Shown: one piece after another, positions 50,377-59,645 of the stretch
Layout: every line of letters starts with the position of its first letter
Numbering within the stretch: position 1 is the stretch's first letter
Assembly: GCA_015350385.1 (NCBI GenBank)
Contig: WNKI01000001.1
Coordinates: 8,211,689-8,275,688 of the forward strand
Length of the DNA: 64,000 nt
Direction: 5' to 3'
DNA from: Aculops lycopersici
Taxonomy: Eukaryota > Arthropoda > Arachnida > Trombidiformes > Eriophyidae
Translations under genes and position numbers: made by a program
The notes under the pieces: model-generated
Seen by the model: only the letters and a program-made list of their open reading frames with translations
Database searches by the model: none
Told to the model about the DNA's origin: nothing

Positions 50377-53300
50377 ATGAAGCTACTAGCACTATGCGCG
50401 CTGCTAGCTAGTCTAGCGGCCACCATGGTCGAAGGACTACAACAGCAATACCCATGTCAAGCCGAGGGTTTCTTTGTCGACCCAAATGATTGTTCAAAAT
50501 TCGTCAGATGCGTAGACACCTACCAATCGGGAAGATTTCAAGTGTACAACTTCGACTGTCCAGATGGTAAGTTAACTATTTTGCTTGTTTGCTGTGTATG
50601 ATTATGCAAACACATCACTCACGTACACATCTAAATATATATACTTGTGCTTCTAGTGGTTAGTGTGATTTCAGTTGACTAACTCAACTTAATGTTGAAT
50701 ATAATTATGATTATTATTATCGATCCACTCGCTCAGGTTTGGAATTTGACGAGTCGATTAGTGTTTGTAACTGGCCAAGCTCAACGTCAGGCAGCAGCTG
50801 CCGTAGAACTGCACGGGTTGCAGCTTCCGGTTCGAACTCCGCAAGCAACTCGCTAGTCGATGGTGCAAGCGGCGACGTCTATGGCGAGGGCTCGAACCAA
50901 GTTGGGTCCAAGATTCGACCAGCGGGCCAGCAAATCAGTAGCTACCGACCACAGCCACCTGCCCTTCAGCCAGCAGTTTTGCGCCGAGCTCAAGCGGCCA
51001 AGTCGCAACAACAATACTACGCTACTCAGCAGCAGTACCCTCAGCAGCAGCAGCAATACTATTCGCCCAAGCAACAACCACAGCAGCAGGCTCAAATGTC
51101 GCCGCTCCAGATGCAATACCAGTACCAGTCGCAAATAGCACCCTTAGGTCCATCAGCTTTCGCCACCTCGCATGCCTATCGCCAACCGCAGCCACAACAG
51201 CAACAAGTGGCCCCTCTGCAAGCGCAGCAGCAGCAGCAGCCTCAACAAGCACCAGTCTCGAAGGTTGTAGCTCAGCAGCCGCAGTTCCAGTCGCCCGCTC
51301 AAATGGGCCGATTAGCTGCTGGCAAGACACGTAAGCAACAAGTGCAACAACAACAGGTCAGACAGCCACAGATCCAACAGCAAGAGCAGGAGCCAATCCC
51401 TCAGCAGCAACAGGAGGAGTCACCTCAACAACAACAGCAACAGGTGCAAGAGGAGGAGCCAGTTCAGGTGCAGCAGCAACAACAGCAGCAGGTACAACAG
51501 CAAGAAGAGGAGCCCGTGGCTCAAATCCAGCAGCAAGAACCAGAGCCTCAGCAACAGGAAGAGGTCCCAGCTCAACAGCAGGAAGAAGAGGCATCGACAA
51601 CTACAACCACAACTACTACCACAACGCAAAGACCGGTGGCCAAGGGTCGTCAAGCCGAGCAACAGCAGCAACCTGAGGAGGAGAAGGGCGCTAGGTCGCC
51701 CGCGCAAAGGTCGAGAGCTCAGCAGGCCAAAGGTGGCCAGACTCGCGAGGAGCCAGTGGAGCAGCAACGCCAGGCTCAAGTCCAAGAGGAAGAGCCGATA
51801 CCTCAGCAACAACAAGAAGAGGAGCCAGCCTCCACCACAACCGCTAGGCCAGCTCCAAAGGGCAGGCAACAAGCGGAGCCCGTCCAGCAGCAGGAGGAGA
51901 AAGGCGGCAGGTCGCCAGCTCAACGAGCTCGCGCTCAAACCAAGGCTCCTGTTGAGACCACCACTACTACCACTGAGGCTCCTGTTCAACAGGAGCGCCA
52001 GCTAGCTCAGCAACAACAAGAGGAGGAACCAATTCCGCAGCAACAGGAGCAACAGCAGGAAGAGGAACCATCGACGACGACAACTACCACCACCACAACT
52101 CAGAGGCCAGTGGTCAAGGGACGCCAGCAAGAGCAGCCAGCCGAGGAGAAGGGCGCTAGGTCACCGGCTCAGCAGGCTAGAGCGCAGACTAAGGGCAACA
52201 GCCAGCCAAGACAGCAAGACCAACAACAACAGCAGCAGCAGCAAGAGGAGGAACCCCAACAGCAGGAGCAGGAACGACAGGCACCAGTCAAGGGTCGCCA
52301 ACAGGAGCAATCTCAGGAGCCGCAGCAGCAGCAGGAGAGGAAGCAATCGCCAGCTCAGAGGGCGAAGGGCCAGCAAGCTAAGGGTCAGGTTCGCGAGGAG
52401 CCAATTGAGCAGGAGCGCCAAGCGCAAGTTCAGGAGGAGGAACCATCGACAACTACCACAACCACGACAACAACTGAGCGTCCCGAACCTCAGGCTAAGG
52501 GAAGATTGGCGGCCGCTAGGGATCAAGCCAAAGGAAGGCAACAAGAGCAGCCTGCTGAGGAGAAGGGAGATAGGTCACCTGCACAGCGAGCAAGGGCTCA
52601 GCAGTCAAAGGGAGGCCAAACACGCGAAGAGCCAGTGGAGCAGCAACGCCAAGCTCAAGTTCAAGAGGAGGAGGAGCCATCTACAACTACCACCGCTAGG
52701 CCGGCGCCAAAAGGGCGCCAAGCGGCTGTTGCCGAAGAGCAACCACTTGGTGAGGAGAAGGGCAACAAGTCACCGGCTCAGCGAGCTCGCGCCCAGACCA
52801 AGGGACGCGAGCAACCTGTGGAACAAGAGCGCCAGGCTGCACCGCAACAGCAGCAGGAGGAGGAACCCTCGACCACAACTACTGCCCGTCCGGCCCCAAA
52901 GGGCCGCCTAGCGGCCGCTCAGGAGGAGAAAGGCGGCAAATCGCCAGCTCAAAGGTCCAGAGGTCAGGCCAAGGGCAAAGAGCAACCTGTTGAGCAGGAA
53001 CGTCAAGCTGCCCCACAACAACAACAACAAGAGGAGGAGCCACAGCAGCAGCAGCAACAACAACAACAACAAGAGGAACAGGATGTGACTCAGGCACCGG
53101 AAACTCGCCAGAGAGCACCAGTCAAAGGACAACAAACTAAGGCGGCTGCACCAGCCCAAGAGCGAGCCCAAGCGAAGGGTGAGCCCCAAACACCAGCCAA
53201 GGGTCAGCAACAACAGGTTGCCGGAACAAAGCAGCAACAGCAACAGCCAGCCAAGGGACAACAAAAGAGCGCTCAGCTGAGAGCCGAGGATAGCAACGCT

Positions 53301-54206
53301 AGGCCCACTTCTGCCGCCCCAGAGAGTGATGACGATGGATTTGAGCCAGGAAGGACAACCACCTCGCCAGCCGACCAGAGGGAGACCCGATCAACTCAGG
53401 CCTCAAATAGAGGGAGCCCAGACGTTAGTGAGGGAACCACCGATTCGGCTCTAGCCGCCAGAAGCGACACACCAACGACAGATGCGCCTTCAAGCTCAGC
53501 GGAGACGGATGTTGCTTCGACCACAAGCGCCAGCACAACACCAGTCGAGGAAGCCGCGACTACCACCACCACAACAACCACCACGACCACCACCACCACC
53601 ACCGAGGCTCCAAGTAGCACCACTAGTGCGGACATTCCATCCGACGCAAAGGTTTGCGAGAAGGAGGGTTTCTCGGCCGACGACTCGAATTGCTCAAGAT
53701 TTAGGCGTTGTGCGCCGGACCAAGAGACAGGTAAACTTTTGGAGCGCACCTACGAGTGTTCCGATGGACTAGTCTTCGATCCAAAGACCAAAAGTTGTAC
53801 TCTAGCCAACCTATACGAGTGTCCAGCTAGCAGCGAGCCACGAAATGCCGAGGCCGAGAAGGCCGAAAAGCGTAAAGTTAAGAAGGTTGATATCAAGTTT
53901 TTCCTGGAGCAACAGGGAGTCTTGGCCTGTGACAAGGAGGGAACTCAACCATTCGAAATGGATTGCAAACACTTTTACAGTTGCGCTAGAGCCTCAGCTA
54001 ATGAACCATTGAAGGGAGAGCTTCTACGTTGTCCAGAGCAACACCAATACGATGAAACTCTAGGCAAGTGCAGGGTTGTTAGCGCCGAGCAAGCGGCTCA
54101 ATGCAAACGAACAGCGCCAAATCCACTCTTGTTTGCTCCATCATCTTTGATTGCAACCGCAAAGGTAGCTGGAGCTCAGTTTATCCAATCAGTTGAGTCA
54201 ATCTAA
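50377..54206 (+). CDS. Secreted chitin-binding protein with three CBM14 domains and a huge Gln/Glu/Thr repeat region
   Basis: Extracellular peritrophin-like or cuticle-associated protein. Exons 50377-50566 and 50737-54206 join across a 170 bp GT-AG intron; 1219 residues. A signal peptide (MKLLALCALLASLAATMVEG) precedes CBM14-1 at about 24-75, whose last cysteines lie in exon 2 (CPDG-LEFDESISVC), confirming the splice. CBM14-2 (about 1035-1093, KVCEKEGFSADDSNCSRF) and CBM14-3 (about 1126-1188) are C-terminal. Between them lie roughly 900 residues with six imperfect units of Thr run, RPxxKGRQ, EEKGxxSPAQRARAQ and VEQxRQAQVQEEEP. Three CBM14 domains recall CPAP3/gasp proteins, but those have no such linker. 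Thr runs suggest O-glycosylation; Gln and Lys could be crosslinked (inference). AATAAA at 54432. Confidence 0.85.
51594..53090. repeat. Six imperfect coding repeat units in the chitin-binding gene
   Basis: Units of about 60-120 codons, each beginning with a Ser/Thr run followed by RPxxKGR, then EEKG-x-x-SPAQRARAQ, then EQxRQ and QEEEP, with variable Gln runs. The order is conserved while run lengths vary, as expected from unequal exchange. Confidence 0.75.
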
Positions 54207-54843
54207 GATTAGATTTGTCAATATTACTATCACCAAGTTGATAGCTAAGATATGTATACGAGATAAATGCTAGAAGAACATTGTACAAGATTGTTCACAT
54301 CACTTGAACAAACGGAGATTCACAATTGTTGTATAACAGCTGCCTAATTTACATAGGCGCAGACCTTATACACCTGCACCAGAGTTCACATGAGAAGTCC
54401 AAAAATATGAAGCTAAGCTCAAAATAAGATCAATAAATAAACACTATGAACAATAGAAAATTCACGGTGGTTTTGATAAACAACAAATGTTTCTGCTTTT
54501 TCTTTATTTTGGACACGTCAGTTACCTTCTTTTTGCATAGTTTCTTGTATAGTTTCTTCTTGTTTCAATGGGTTATAGGTTTGGACACATATGCAATATT
54601 GCTGGTGCAAATCATGGCACAAAGAGAACTAGATATGGTTTCCGAGGTTCATCCCGCAGGGCGAGTAGTATCGTTGCACGGGCGAATGTGCGTTTTTGTT
54701 TAGGAAATGTGCTAACGAATAGCTTACCAGCCTATTTCCCTTCCTCTTCCTATGTTGAGTAGTGTATGTCTTCTGGGTAGGATTAGAAGTGGTAGTAATT
54801 TCTTCTGGTATGGTAGTTATGAGATAAGTTTTAGTTGCAACCA
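54207..54843. other. Convergent 3' region between the chitin-binding and KASH-like genes
   Basis: Plus-strand AATAAA copies at 54432-54437 and 54436-54441, minus-strand AATAAA at 54503-54508. A plus-strand open frame at 54446-54703 is hydrophobic T-rich read-through sequence and is not called. Confidence 0.6.
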
Positions 54844-55761
54844 TTATACAGGTGGTTGCGCGTGATAATACGACTTGTGCATATGGTGTGGCTCGTGATA
54901 GAGGGCATAAATGAGTACTATCAGGGCAAACAGAAAGGATCCCAGCAATCGCCAGGTTTGGCATCTCTTCTTCAATGGTAAATTATGGTGGTATGGTGAA
55001 AATTTAGTTGCGTCAACTGAAAACATGGAAGATGGTGTTGTGAGCATAAGTAGGTTGCAATTGACATCTTGAGATCTTGCATTTGAGGTAACAATTGCTT
55101 TAGCTAGTTCAGGCTTCTCATATGGTTCGACAGATTGAGGTCTACTATGTAAAGGAACACAAGCCACCTCATCCTCCTTAGCGAGCCAAACATCATAGTT
55201 TTCTCCAAATTCGGTGAGATTTTTAGTCACTTGCTCGTCGATTGAGTCTAAATCAATTTGAGATCCGTTTTCTTCATGGCAGCCAGTGAGACTTAGCGTA
55301 TGCTGATAGTCCCATTCCAACCTATCGCTATAATTATTTGGATAACTTATGGGTCTCCGTCTTTGTGGTCTTGCTATACTTTTATTCGCTGGAGAGGGTG
55401 ATGATTTGCCGATAATTGTTGAATTGTGTTTAGGACAACGTCTTGCTCGTTCTACTATAACCAATTGCTCGAGTGATTTGAGCCATAGTTTGTGCCATTT
55501 ATCCTCCAGATTAGATGATTTCCTGTAGTCGTCCTCTGAAGATTGTTTGTCCGCATTTAGGTAGCGTTTGACTTCACAGTTGAGCTTCTTGCCAAAATCT
55601 TCAACTTCATTCTGGAGGTTTTGATGGTATAGTATCACATTTTTTCTTTCGCTAGTTTTTGGACAGCAATGACACGCTGAGTTCAGTTTCTTCTCAAATG
55701 AGTCCACCCAATCGGAAAATTTCTCAAGGGCTTCCTCATAATTGGCTGACTCGTGATCCAT
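54844..55761 (-). CDS. Small KASH-like nuclear-envelope protein with spectrin-type helices
   Basis: Putative LINC-complex protein. Intronless, 305 residues from the ATG at 55761. The first 105 residues are helical and amphipathic in spectrin-repeat style (LEKFSDWVDSFEKKLN, LQNEVEDFGKKLN, LEDKWHKLWLKSLEQL). A disordered middle follows. The C-terminus has basic LKKRCQTWR, one TM helix (LLGSFLFALIVLIYAL), then only about 20 residues ending HAQPPV. Tail-anchored topology, basic flank and a terminal Pro-Pro-x are the hallmarks of KASH domains, which bind SUN proteins between the nuclear membranes. KASH proteins are usually much larger; this would be a miniature. An unrelated tail-anchored protein is the alternative. 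Confidence 0.55.
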   Translation of the reverse strand: MDHESANYEEALEKFSDWVDSFEKKLNSACHCCPKTSERKNVILYHQNLQNEVEDFGKKLNCEVKRYLNADKQSSEDDYRKSSNLEDKWHKLWLKSLEQLVIVERARRCPKHNSTIIGKSSPSPANKSIARPQRRRPISYPNNYSDRLEWDYQHTLSLTGCHEENGSQIDLDSIDEQVTKNLTEFGENYDVWLAKEDEVACVPLHSRPQSVEPYEKPELAKAIVTSNARSQDVNCNLLMLTTPSSMFSVDATKFSPYHHNLPLKKRCQTWRLLGSFLFALIVLIYALYHEPHHMHKSYYHAQPPV

Positions 55762-56134
55762 GATCAATAATGATAATGATAATAATAATAATAATTCACA
55801 TTTGAATTAGCATGATAATAGGTCCAATCAATAAGCAAATATCGAGTCATTTTGCCGTGCCAAATACGTGTGCCATGGGCAGCGTCGTTGCGGCAAGGCT
55901 CAGATTATTTTTCATCCGGCTGTGCAGAGAAAATACGCATACAAATACACAGTAATATACCTTCGCAATGTACATTCGCAATGTTTATTGCACAAACTCA
56001 TATAAAATTTCGCTAACCAGATTTGGCTATTTACAGTACACAAACTTGCTATTTGTAACCCATTTCTTATTTCAAAAATTGCCAAAGAACATACGTTTAA
56101 TTAATTATCGTAAATATTTGATTACAAACCTGCA

Positions 56135-56569
56135 ATGGCAGGAGTACTAGAACAACCCTGTGAGAAGGAGGACTGTCTATTGGCCAGAAAAGTCATGTTG
56201 GCCCAACAGAAGGCATTGGAAATCCAGATTGAGGCCCTGAAACAGAAAGTTGCCAATCTCACCGAGGAGAACAAAGAGCTTAGGAGGAATAGTGTATGTA
56301 TACAACAGCAAGCGGAACAAGAGGAAGAATTCATATCCAACACACTACTGAAGAAAATCCAAAGGTTGAAGCAGGAGAAAGAATCGCTGGCGATCAACTA
56401 TGAGCAAGAGGAAGAATTCCTCACTAATGATCTCTCCAAAAAACTACAAAAAGTGAAAGCAGAGAAAGTCGAGATGGAGAAATCTTTCGAAGCCGAGTCG
56501 GAGGCTTTGTGCAACAAACTTACGGCCAAAATAAGTAACTTAGAGAGACAATTGAAGGATGTTAAATAG
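56135..56569 (+). CDS. CCDC6: CCDC6-like coiled-coil protein, truncated form
   Basis: Coiled-coil protein of the CCDC6 family (in vertebrates linked to the DNA-damage response and phosphatase regulation). Intronless, 144 residues, almost entirely heptad repeat. LRRNSVCIQQQAEQEEEFISNTLLKKIQRLKQEKESLAINYEQEEEFLTNDLSKKL is nearly the CCDC6 signature block, where QEEEFISN and EEEFLTN mark successive repeats. The next repeat (AESEALCNKLTAKISNLERQL) ends the protein. Animal CCDC6 runs to about 450 residues with further repeats and a Pro-rich tail, all missing here before a clean TAG. No donor is seen at the end, and AATAAA at 56640-56645 follows. Confidence 0.85.
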   Translation: MAGVLEQPCEKEDCLLARKVMLAQQKALEIQIEALKQKVANLTEENKELRRNSVCIQQQAEQEEEFISNTLLKKIQRLKQEKESLAINYEQEEEFLTNDLSKKLQKVKAEKVEMEKSFEAESEALCNKLTAKISNLERQLKDVK

Positions 56570-56639
56570 TATCAAGTAAGGAGTCATTGCGAGTTTGTAA
56601 AGATTTGAAAAGCATGTAGTAGGACGACAGGTACGAATT

Positions 56640-56645
56640 AATAAA
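56640..56645 (+). terminator. Poly(A) signal of the CCDC6-like gene
   Basis: AATAAA 71 bases after the stop codon. Confidence 0.6.
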
Positions 56646-56727
56646 TATTTACAAAATTATACATATTTTTATTGTGATTGAGGTTCATAACATGTAGCTC
56701 TTAAATTCTGAAAGATTTATAATAGTT

Positions 56728-56743
56728 GGCCCTGACAAGGACC
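56728..56743 (-). terminator. Histone 3' stem-loop of the H4 gene
   Basis: On the minus strand GGTCCT-TGTC-AGGGCC: six-base stem and four-base loop, preceded by AACAACAAA, 70 bases after the H4 stop. It matches the replication-dependent histone stem-loop bound by SLBP, with one G-T pair and a UGUC loop where UUUC is usual. Confidence 0.75.
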
Positions 56744-56812
56744 TTTGTTGTTATGGATTACATAGCGATAGGCGCCGAGTTGACGAGATGCTTTGAGTTT
56801 CTTATGAGTTGT

Positions 56813-57136
<324 letters not shown>

Positions 57137-57237
57137 TTTGTTAGTTTATGTTTGGTGGTTTCTTGGTGCTGAAATAGCGAGATGTTGATTAGAATAAATC
57201 TTTTTGTGTCTGTGGGCTGCAAATGGACTGTGCGCAG

Positions 57238-57245
57238 TTTATATA
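57238..57245 (-). promoter_or_regulatory. TATA box of histone H4
   Basis: TATATAAA on the minus strand, about 100 bases upstream of the H4 start codon, a spacing that fits a short histone leader. Confidence 0.65.
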
Positions 57246-57257
57246 CAAACACCGAAG

Positions 57258-57299
57258 GACGACAAGAGGACTCATTGCGCGCTGAGTCCTCTCGTCGTC
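57258..57299. repeat. 17 bp inverted repeat upstream of the H4 TATA box
   Basis: Left arm 57258-57274 (GACGACAAGAGGACTCA) and right arm 57283-57299 (TGAGTCCTCTCGTCGTC) pair at 16 of 17 positions around TTGCGCGC. Confidence 0.85.
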
Positions 57300-57605
57300 T
57301 TTTATCGATTCTGAGCGTTCCTTGTTGGACACACGCGCGCTCTTTGTGTGTAAGGTGATTCGCCTGCAGTGAACAGAGTTCGTTTTCCGATACGCATGTG
57401 CAGTAAAGTACGACCAGAAGACTCTGAGTTCTCTGGCCGTCCTTTGGCGCGCGTCGAAATGGACAAAAAGCTCAACTAGTGGCAAATGTGGCGCGTATCT
57501 CGCCCATTGTTATTGTTACTTATTACATCATTATAACTATTACTATTGCCATACACTATTCACATTCTCTCTAACCGAGAGACCCACTCAATTATTCAAG
57601 TCAAC

Positions 57606-59516
57606 ATGTCGGACACTGATATGCACGATGGCATGCGCGAGGCCCTAAACAGCATCAAGTCTTGGCTGGCTAGCCGGCCTAGTCCAGCGACAGAAGACAA
57701 GGCAATAATAAGTGCACCGGACGGTCTGAGATCCATAGGTTTCGCTGATCTTATCTTGGCCAAAGCCGGACCCGAGAATCAGGAATCGGTCATAAGTTGT
57801 TATGACTATGGGACTCAGAAGCTCAAAAATTGGGTCGAAACTAGTCACCTACTAGCGTGGACAAGTGAACTTGTTACAAATATGACCAACAATAAGATGA
57901 GCTTGGCCACTTTGGATTTGCTCAGAGGCGCGAAGGAATTCCCGATTAGTCTAGCTAAGCACCATGTTGATGAATGTATTGCCATAATACAAAGCGCGCA
58001 AAACTTTGAGCTCGGGTTGGACATTGAACACCCGGAGACCAAGGGTCAGAACTATGCTGTCACCAACATAATGATCGATGACACAGTCGCAATCCATGAC
58101 CTTGTGCTTCAAGTATTTACCAATCTATACGCTCACTGTGCCGTCCGTTTAATTATCAAATCAAACTTGTATTACTCTTCAGCCATGGCAACATACCTCG
58201 TCGATCTCATGCATCAATCAGGTGCCACTGGTTCAGAGATAGATTGTGTTGCTTTTGACAGACGAGAGAGCGTTGGAAGTGAGAAATTCAGCAAATGTAT
58301 ATCCAACAAAAACTCCAAGCTTTCAACTGTTTCGATCGTCTTCAAGCATACAGATACCTTTGCCGCTGCCCAAGGCATCATCGAGTCATACTTCAGGGAG
58401 TTGTATCCAAATACAATCGTTCTAGTCGAAGAGGCTGCTTACGAGCGCTTTGTAAAGGATTGGCAGCGATACTACTCTAATGCTCTACAGATAGGCCCTC
58501 GTGTAGATGGTCGAACAATTGTCGTGGACTCATTTAACAGCAAAGTCCAGATCGATCTGGAAGCTATAGACATCAAGGCTTCACATAAGATGCCTGGCCA
58601 TGTGGTTAATGTTCTGAGATTTAGAACTCTAACTGAACTTTTAACTCTATTGAGCAACCTCAGAAAGATTCCGTTTATCTCTGTGTGGAACGATGACATT
58701 CTCCTCACTCGTGAGTTTTGCTTACGGTTGAACCAGTGCAACGAATTTTGGGTCAACCACCTGCCCAAGAGTTTGGCACAGCGTCGATATTGTGAGGAGA
58801 TGTTACATCTCTATTACGATAGTTTCTGCAATGAGATGACTGGCATCTACAATTCAATAGTGAGCCAATTTGGTGATGATGTGGAGCAACTCAAGAAAGT
58901 TTATGCAACATTTATGAAGAAAGATGCCTTCACTCGAAGCTCCTTATTGTTGAAGACATACACTTCAATGATCTCCAAGAACAAGTCTTTAAAAAACGGT
59001 ATTAGTGTTAATGGCGCCATATCGCGCCTCAAAAGATTCCAACAAAACCTGGTTCAACAAACCAAGATCGCATACCATGGTAATTCATTCATAGAGACGA
59101 TGCTAAAACCAGTAGGTATGGCGATGTACTACATCCGAGAGGAGAATGTGATAAAATCAAAACCTTTGATGCTTGAGCTGATATTCAAGAACCTGTTGCT
59201 CGGGAATGCAGTTTTGTTTGTCTGTCCTCCATCAACTTTAGGCGCCAGGTTCTCTTTTGAGAATGATCATGTGATTCCGTTCAAGATGCTCAATGAAGTT
59301 CTACCGGATATGTCGAGACTTTCACTCGAGGATTTTGAGGTTGGTGCCACCTCCAAGCTAGTCAAGCAATGCCCGAAGGGCGTTCACGCAATCGAGATAG
59401 TTCCTGACATGTCTCATGAAACCCTCGAGGCCATTACAGTCGCCTTTGGAAGTCGTCCCAAATCTATTTGGTATCCAGATGTTGAGCAGATTAACTACTG
59501 GTCAAACGAAAGTTAA
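57606..59516 (+). CDS. ALDH16A1: ALDH16-like protein, apparent pseudo-dehydrogenase
   Basis: Aldehyde dehydrogenase superfamily, closest to ALDH16A1. Intronless, 636 residues from the ATG at 57606. The C-terminal half of a first ALDH domain is visible: VSIVFKHTDTFAAAQGIIESYFRELYPNTIVLVEEAAYERFV, then VLRFRTLTELLTLL, SVWNDDILLTREFCLRL and FWVNHLP, in ALDH order. The stretch that should hold the GQxCxAGxR catalytic cysteine lacks it, as in the first domain of vertebrate ALDH16A1. A degenerate second domain follows and ends SRPKSIWYPD, similar to the ALDH16A1 terminus. ALDH16A1 normally has about 800 residues. Likely a scaffold or structural protein and not an enzyme. Identification is by motif order, so moderate confidence. 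Confidence 0.7.
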   Translation: MSDTDMHDGMREALNSIKSWLASRPSPATEDKAIISAPDGLRSIGFADLILAKAGPENQESVISCYDYGTQKLKNWVETSHLLAWTSELVTNMTNNKMSLATLDLLRGAKEFPISLAKHHVDECIAIIQSAQNFELGLDIEHPETKGQNYAVTNIMIDDTVAIHDLVLQVFTNLYAHCAVRLIIKSNLYYSSAMATYLVDLMHQSGATGSEIDCVAFDRRESVGSEKFSKCISNKNSKLSTVSIVFKHTDTFAAAQGIIESYFRELYPNTIVLVEEAAYERFVKDWQRYYSNALQIGPRVDGRTIVVDSFNSKVQIDLEAIDIKASHKMPGHVVNVLRFRTLTELLTLLSNLRKIPFISVWNDDILLTREFCLRLNQCNEFWVNHLPKSLAQRRYCEEMLHLYYDSFCNEMTGIYNSIVSQFGDDVEQLKKVYATFMKKDAFTRSSLLLKTYTSMISKNKSLKNGISVNGAISRLKRFQQNLVQQTKIAYHGNSFIETMLKPVGMAMYYIREENVIKSKPLMLELIFKNLLLGNAVLFVCPPSTLGARFSFENDHVIPFKMLNEVLPDMSRLSLEDFEVGATSKLVKQCPKGVHAIEIVPDMSHETLEAITVAFGSRPKSIWYPDVEQINYWSNES

Positions 59517-59602
59517 TTCATGCAATAGCTCAAAATCGATCAAGGCAAACTCGTAAATATGTTATATATAAAGTATTTTATGTGATTTTGTTACGGGAAC
59601 AG

Positions 59603-59608
59603 TTTATT
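59603..59608 (-). terminator. Poly(A) signal of FTSJ3/Spb1
   Basis: Minus-strand AATAAA 37 bases beyond the stop codon at 59646. Confidence 0.6.
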
Positions 59609-59645
59609 AAGAATTAAATCAATCTCTATTTCATAACATAATTAA

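Larger units (their letters stand above)
57137..57605. promoter_or_regulatory. Divergent promoter between H4 and the ALDH16-like gene
   Basis: Contains the H4 TATA box and two related inverted repeats (57258-57299 and 57414-57436), each including a GAGTyCTCTsG block followed by a CGTC box. The spacing of 142 bases and position directly upstream of the TATA box suggest histone promoter elements. Confidence 0.6.

Noticed and set aside
51420..53264. Leu-rich antisense open frames opposite the chitin-binding gene
   Set aside because: Complement of CAG/CAA/GAG repeats reads as CTG/CTC (Leu); shadow of the repeat, not genes.
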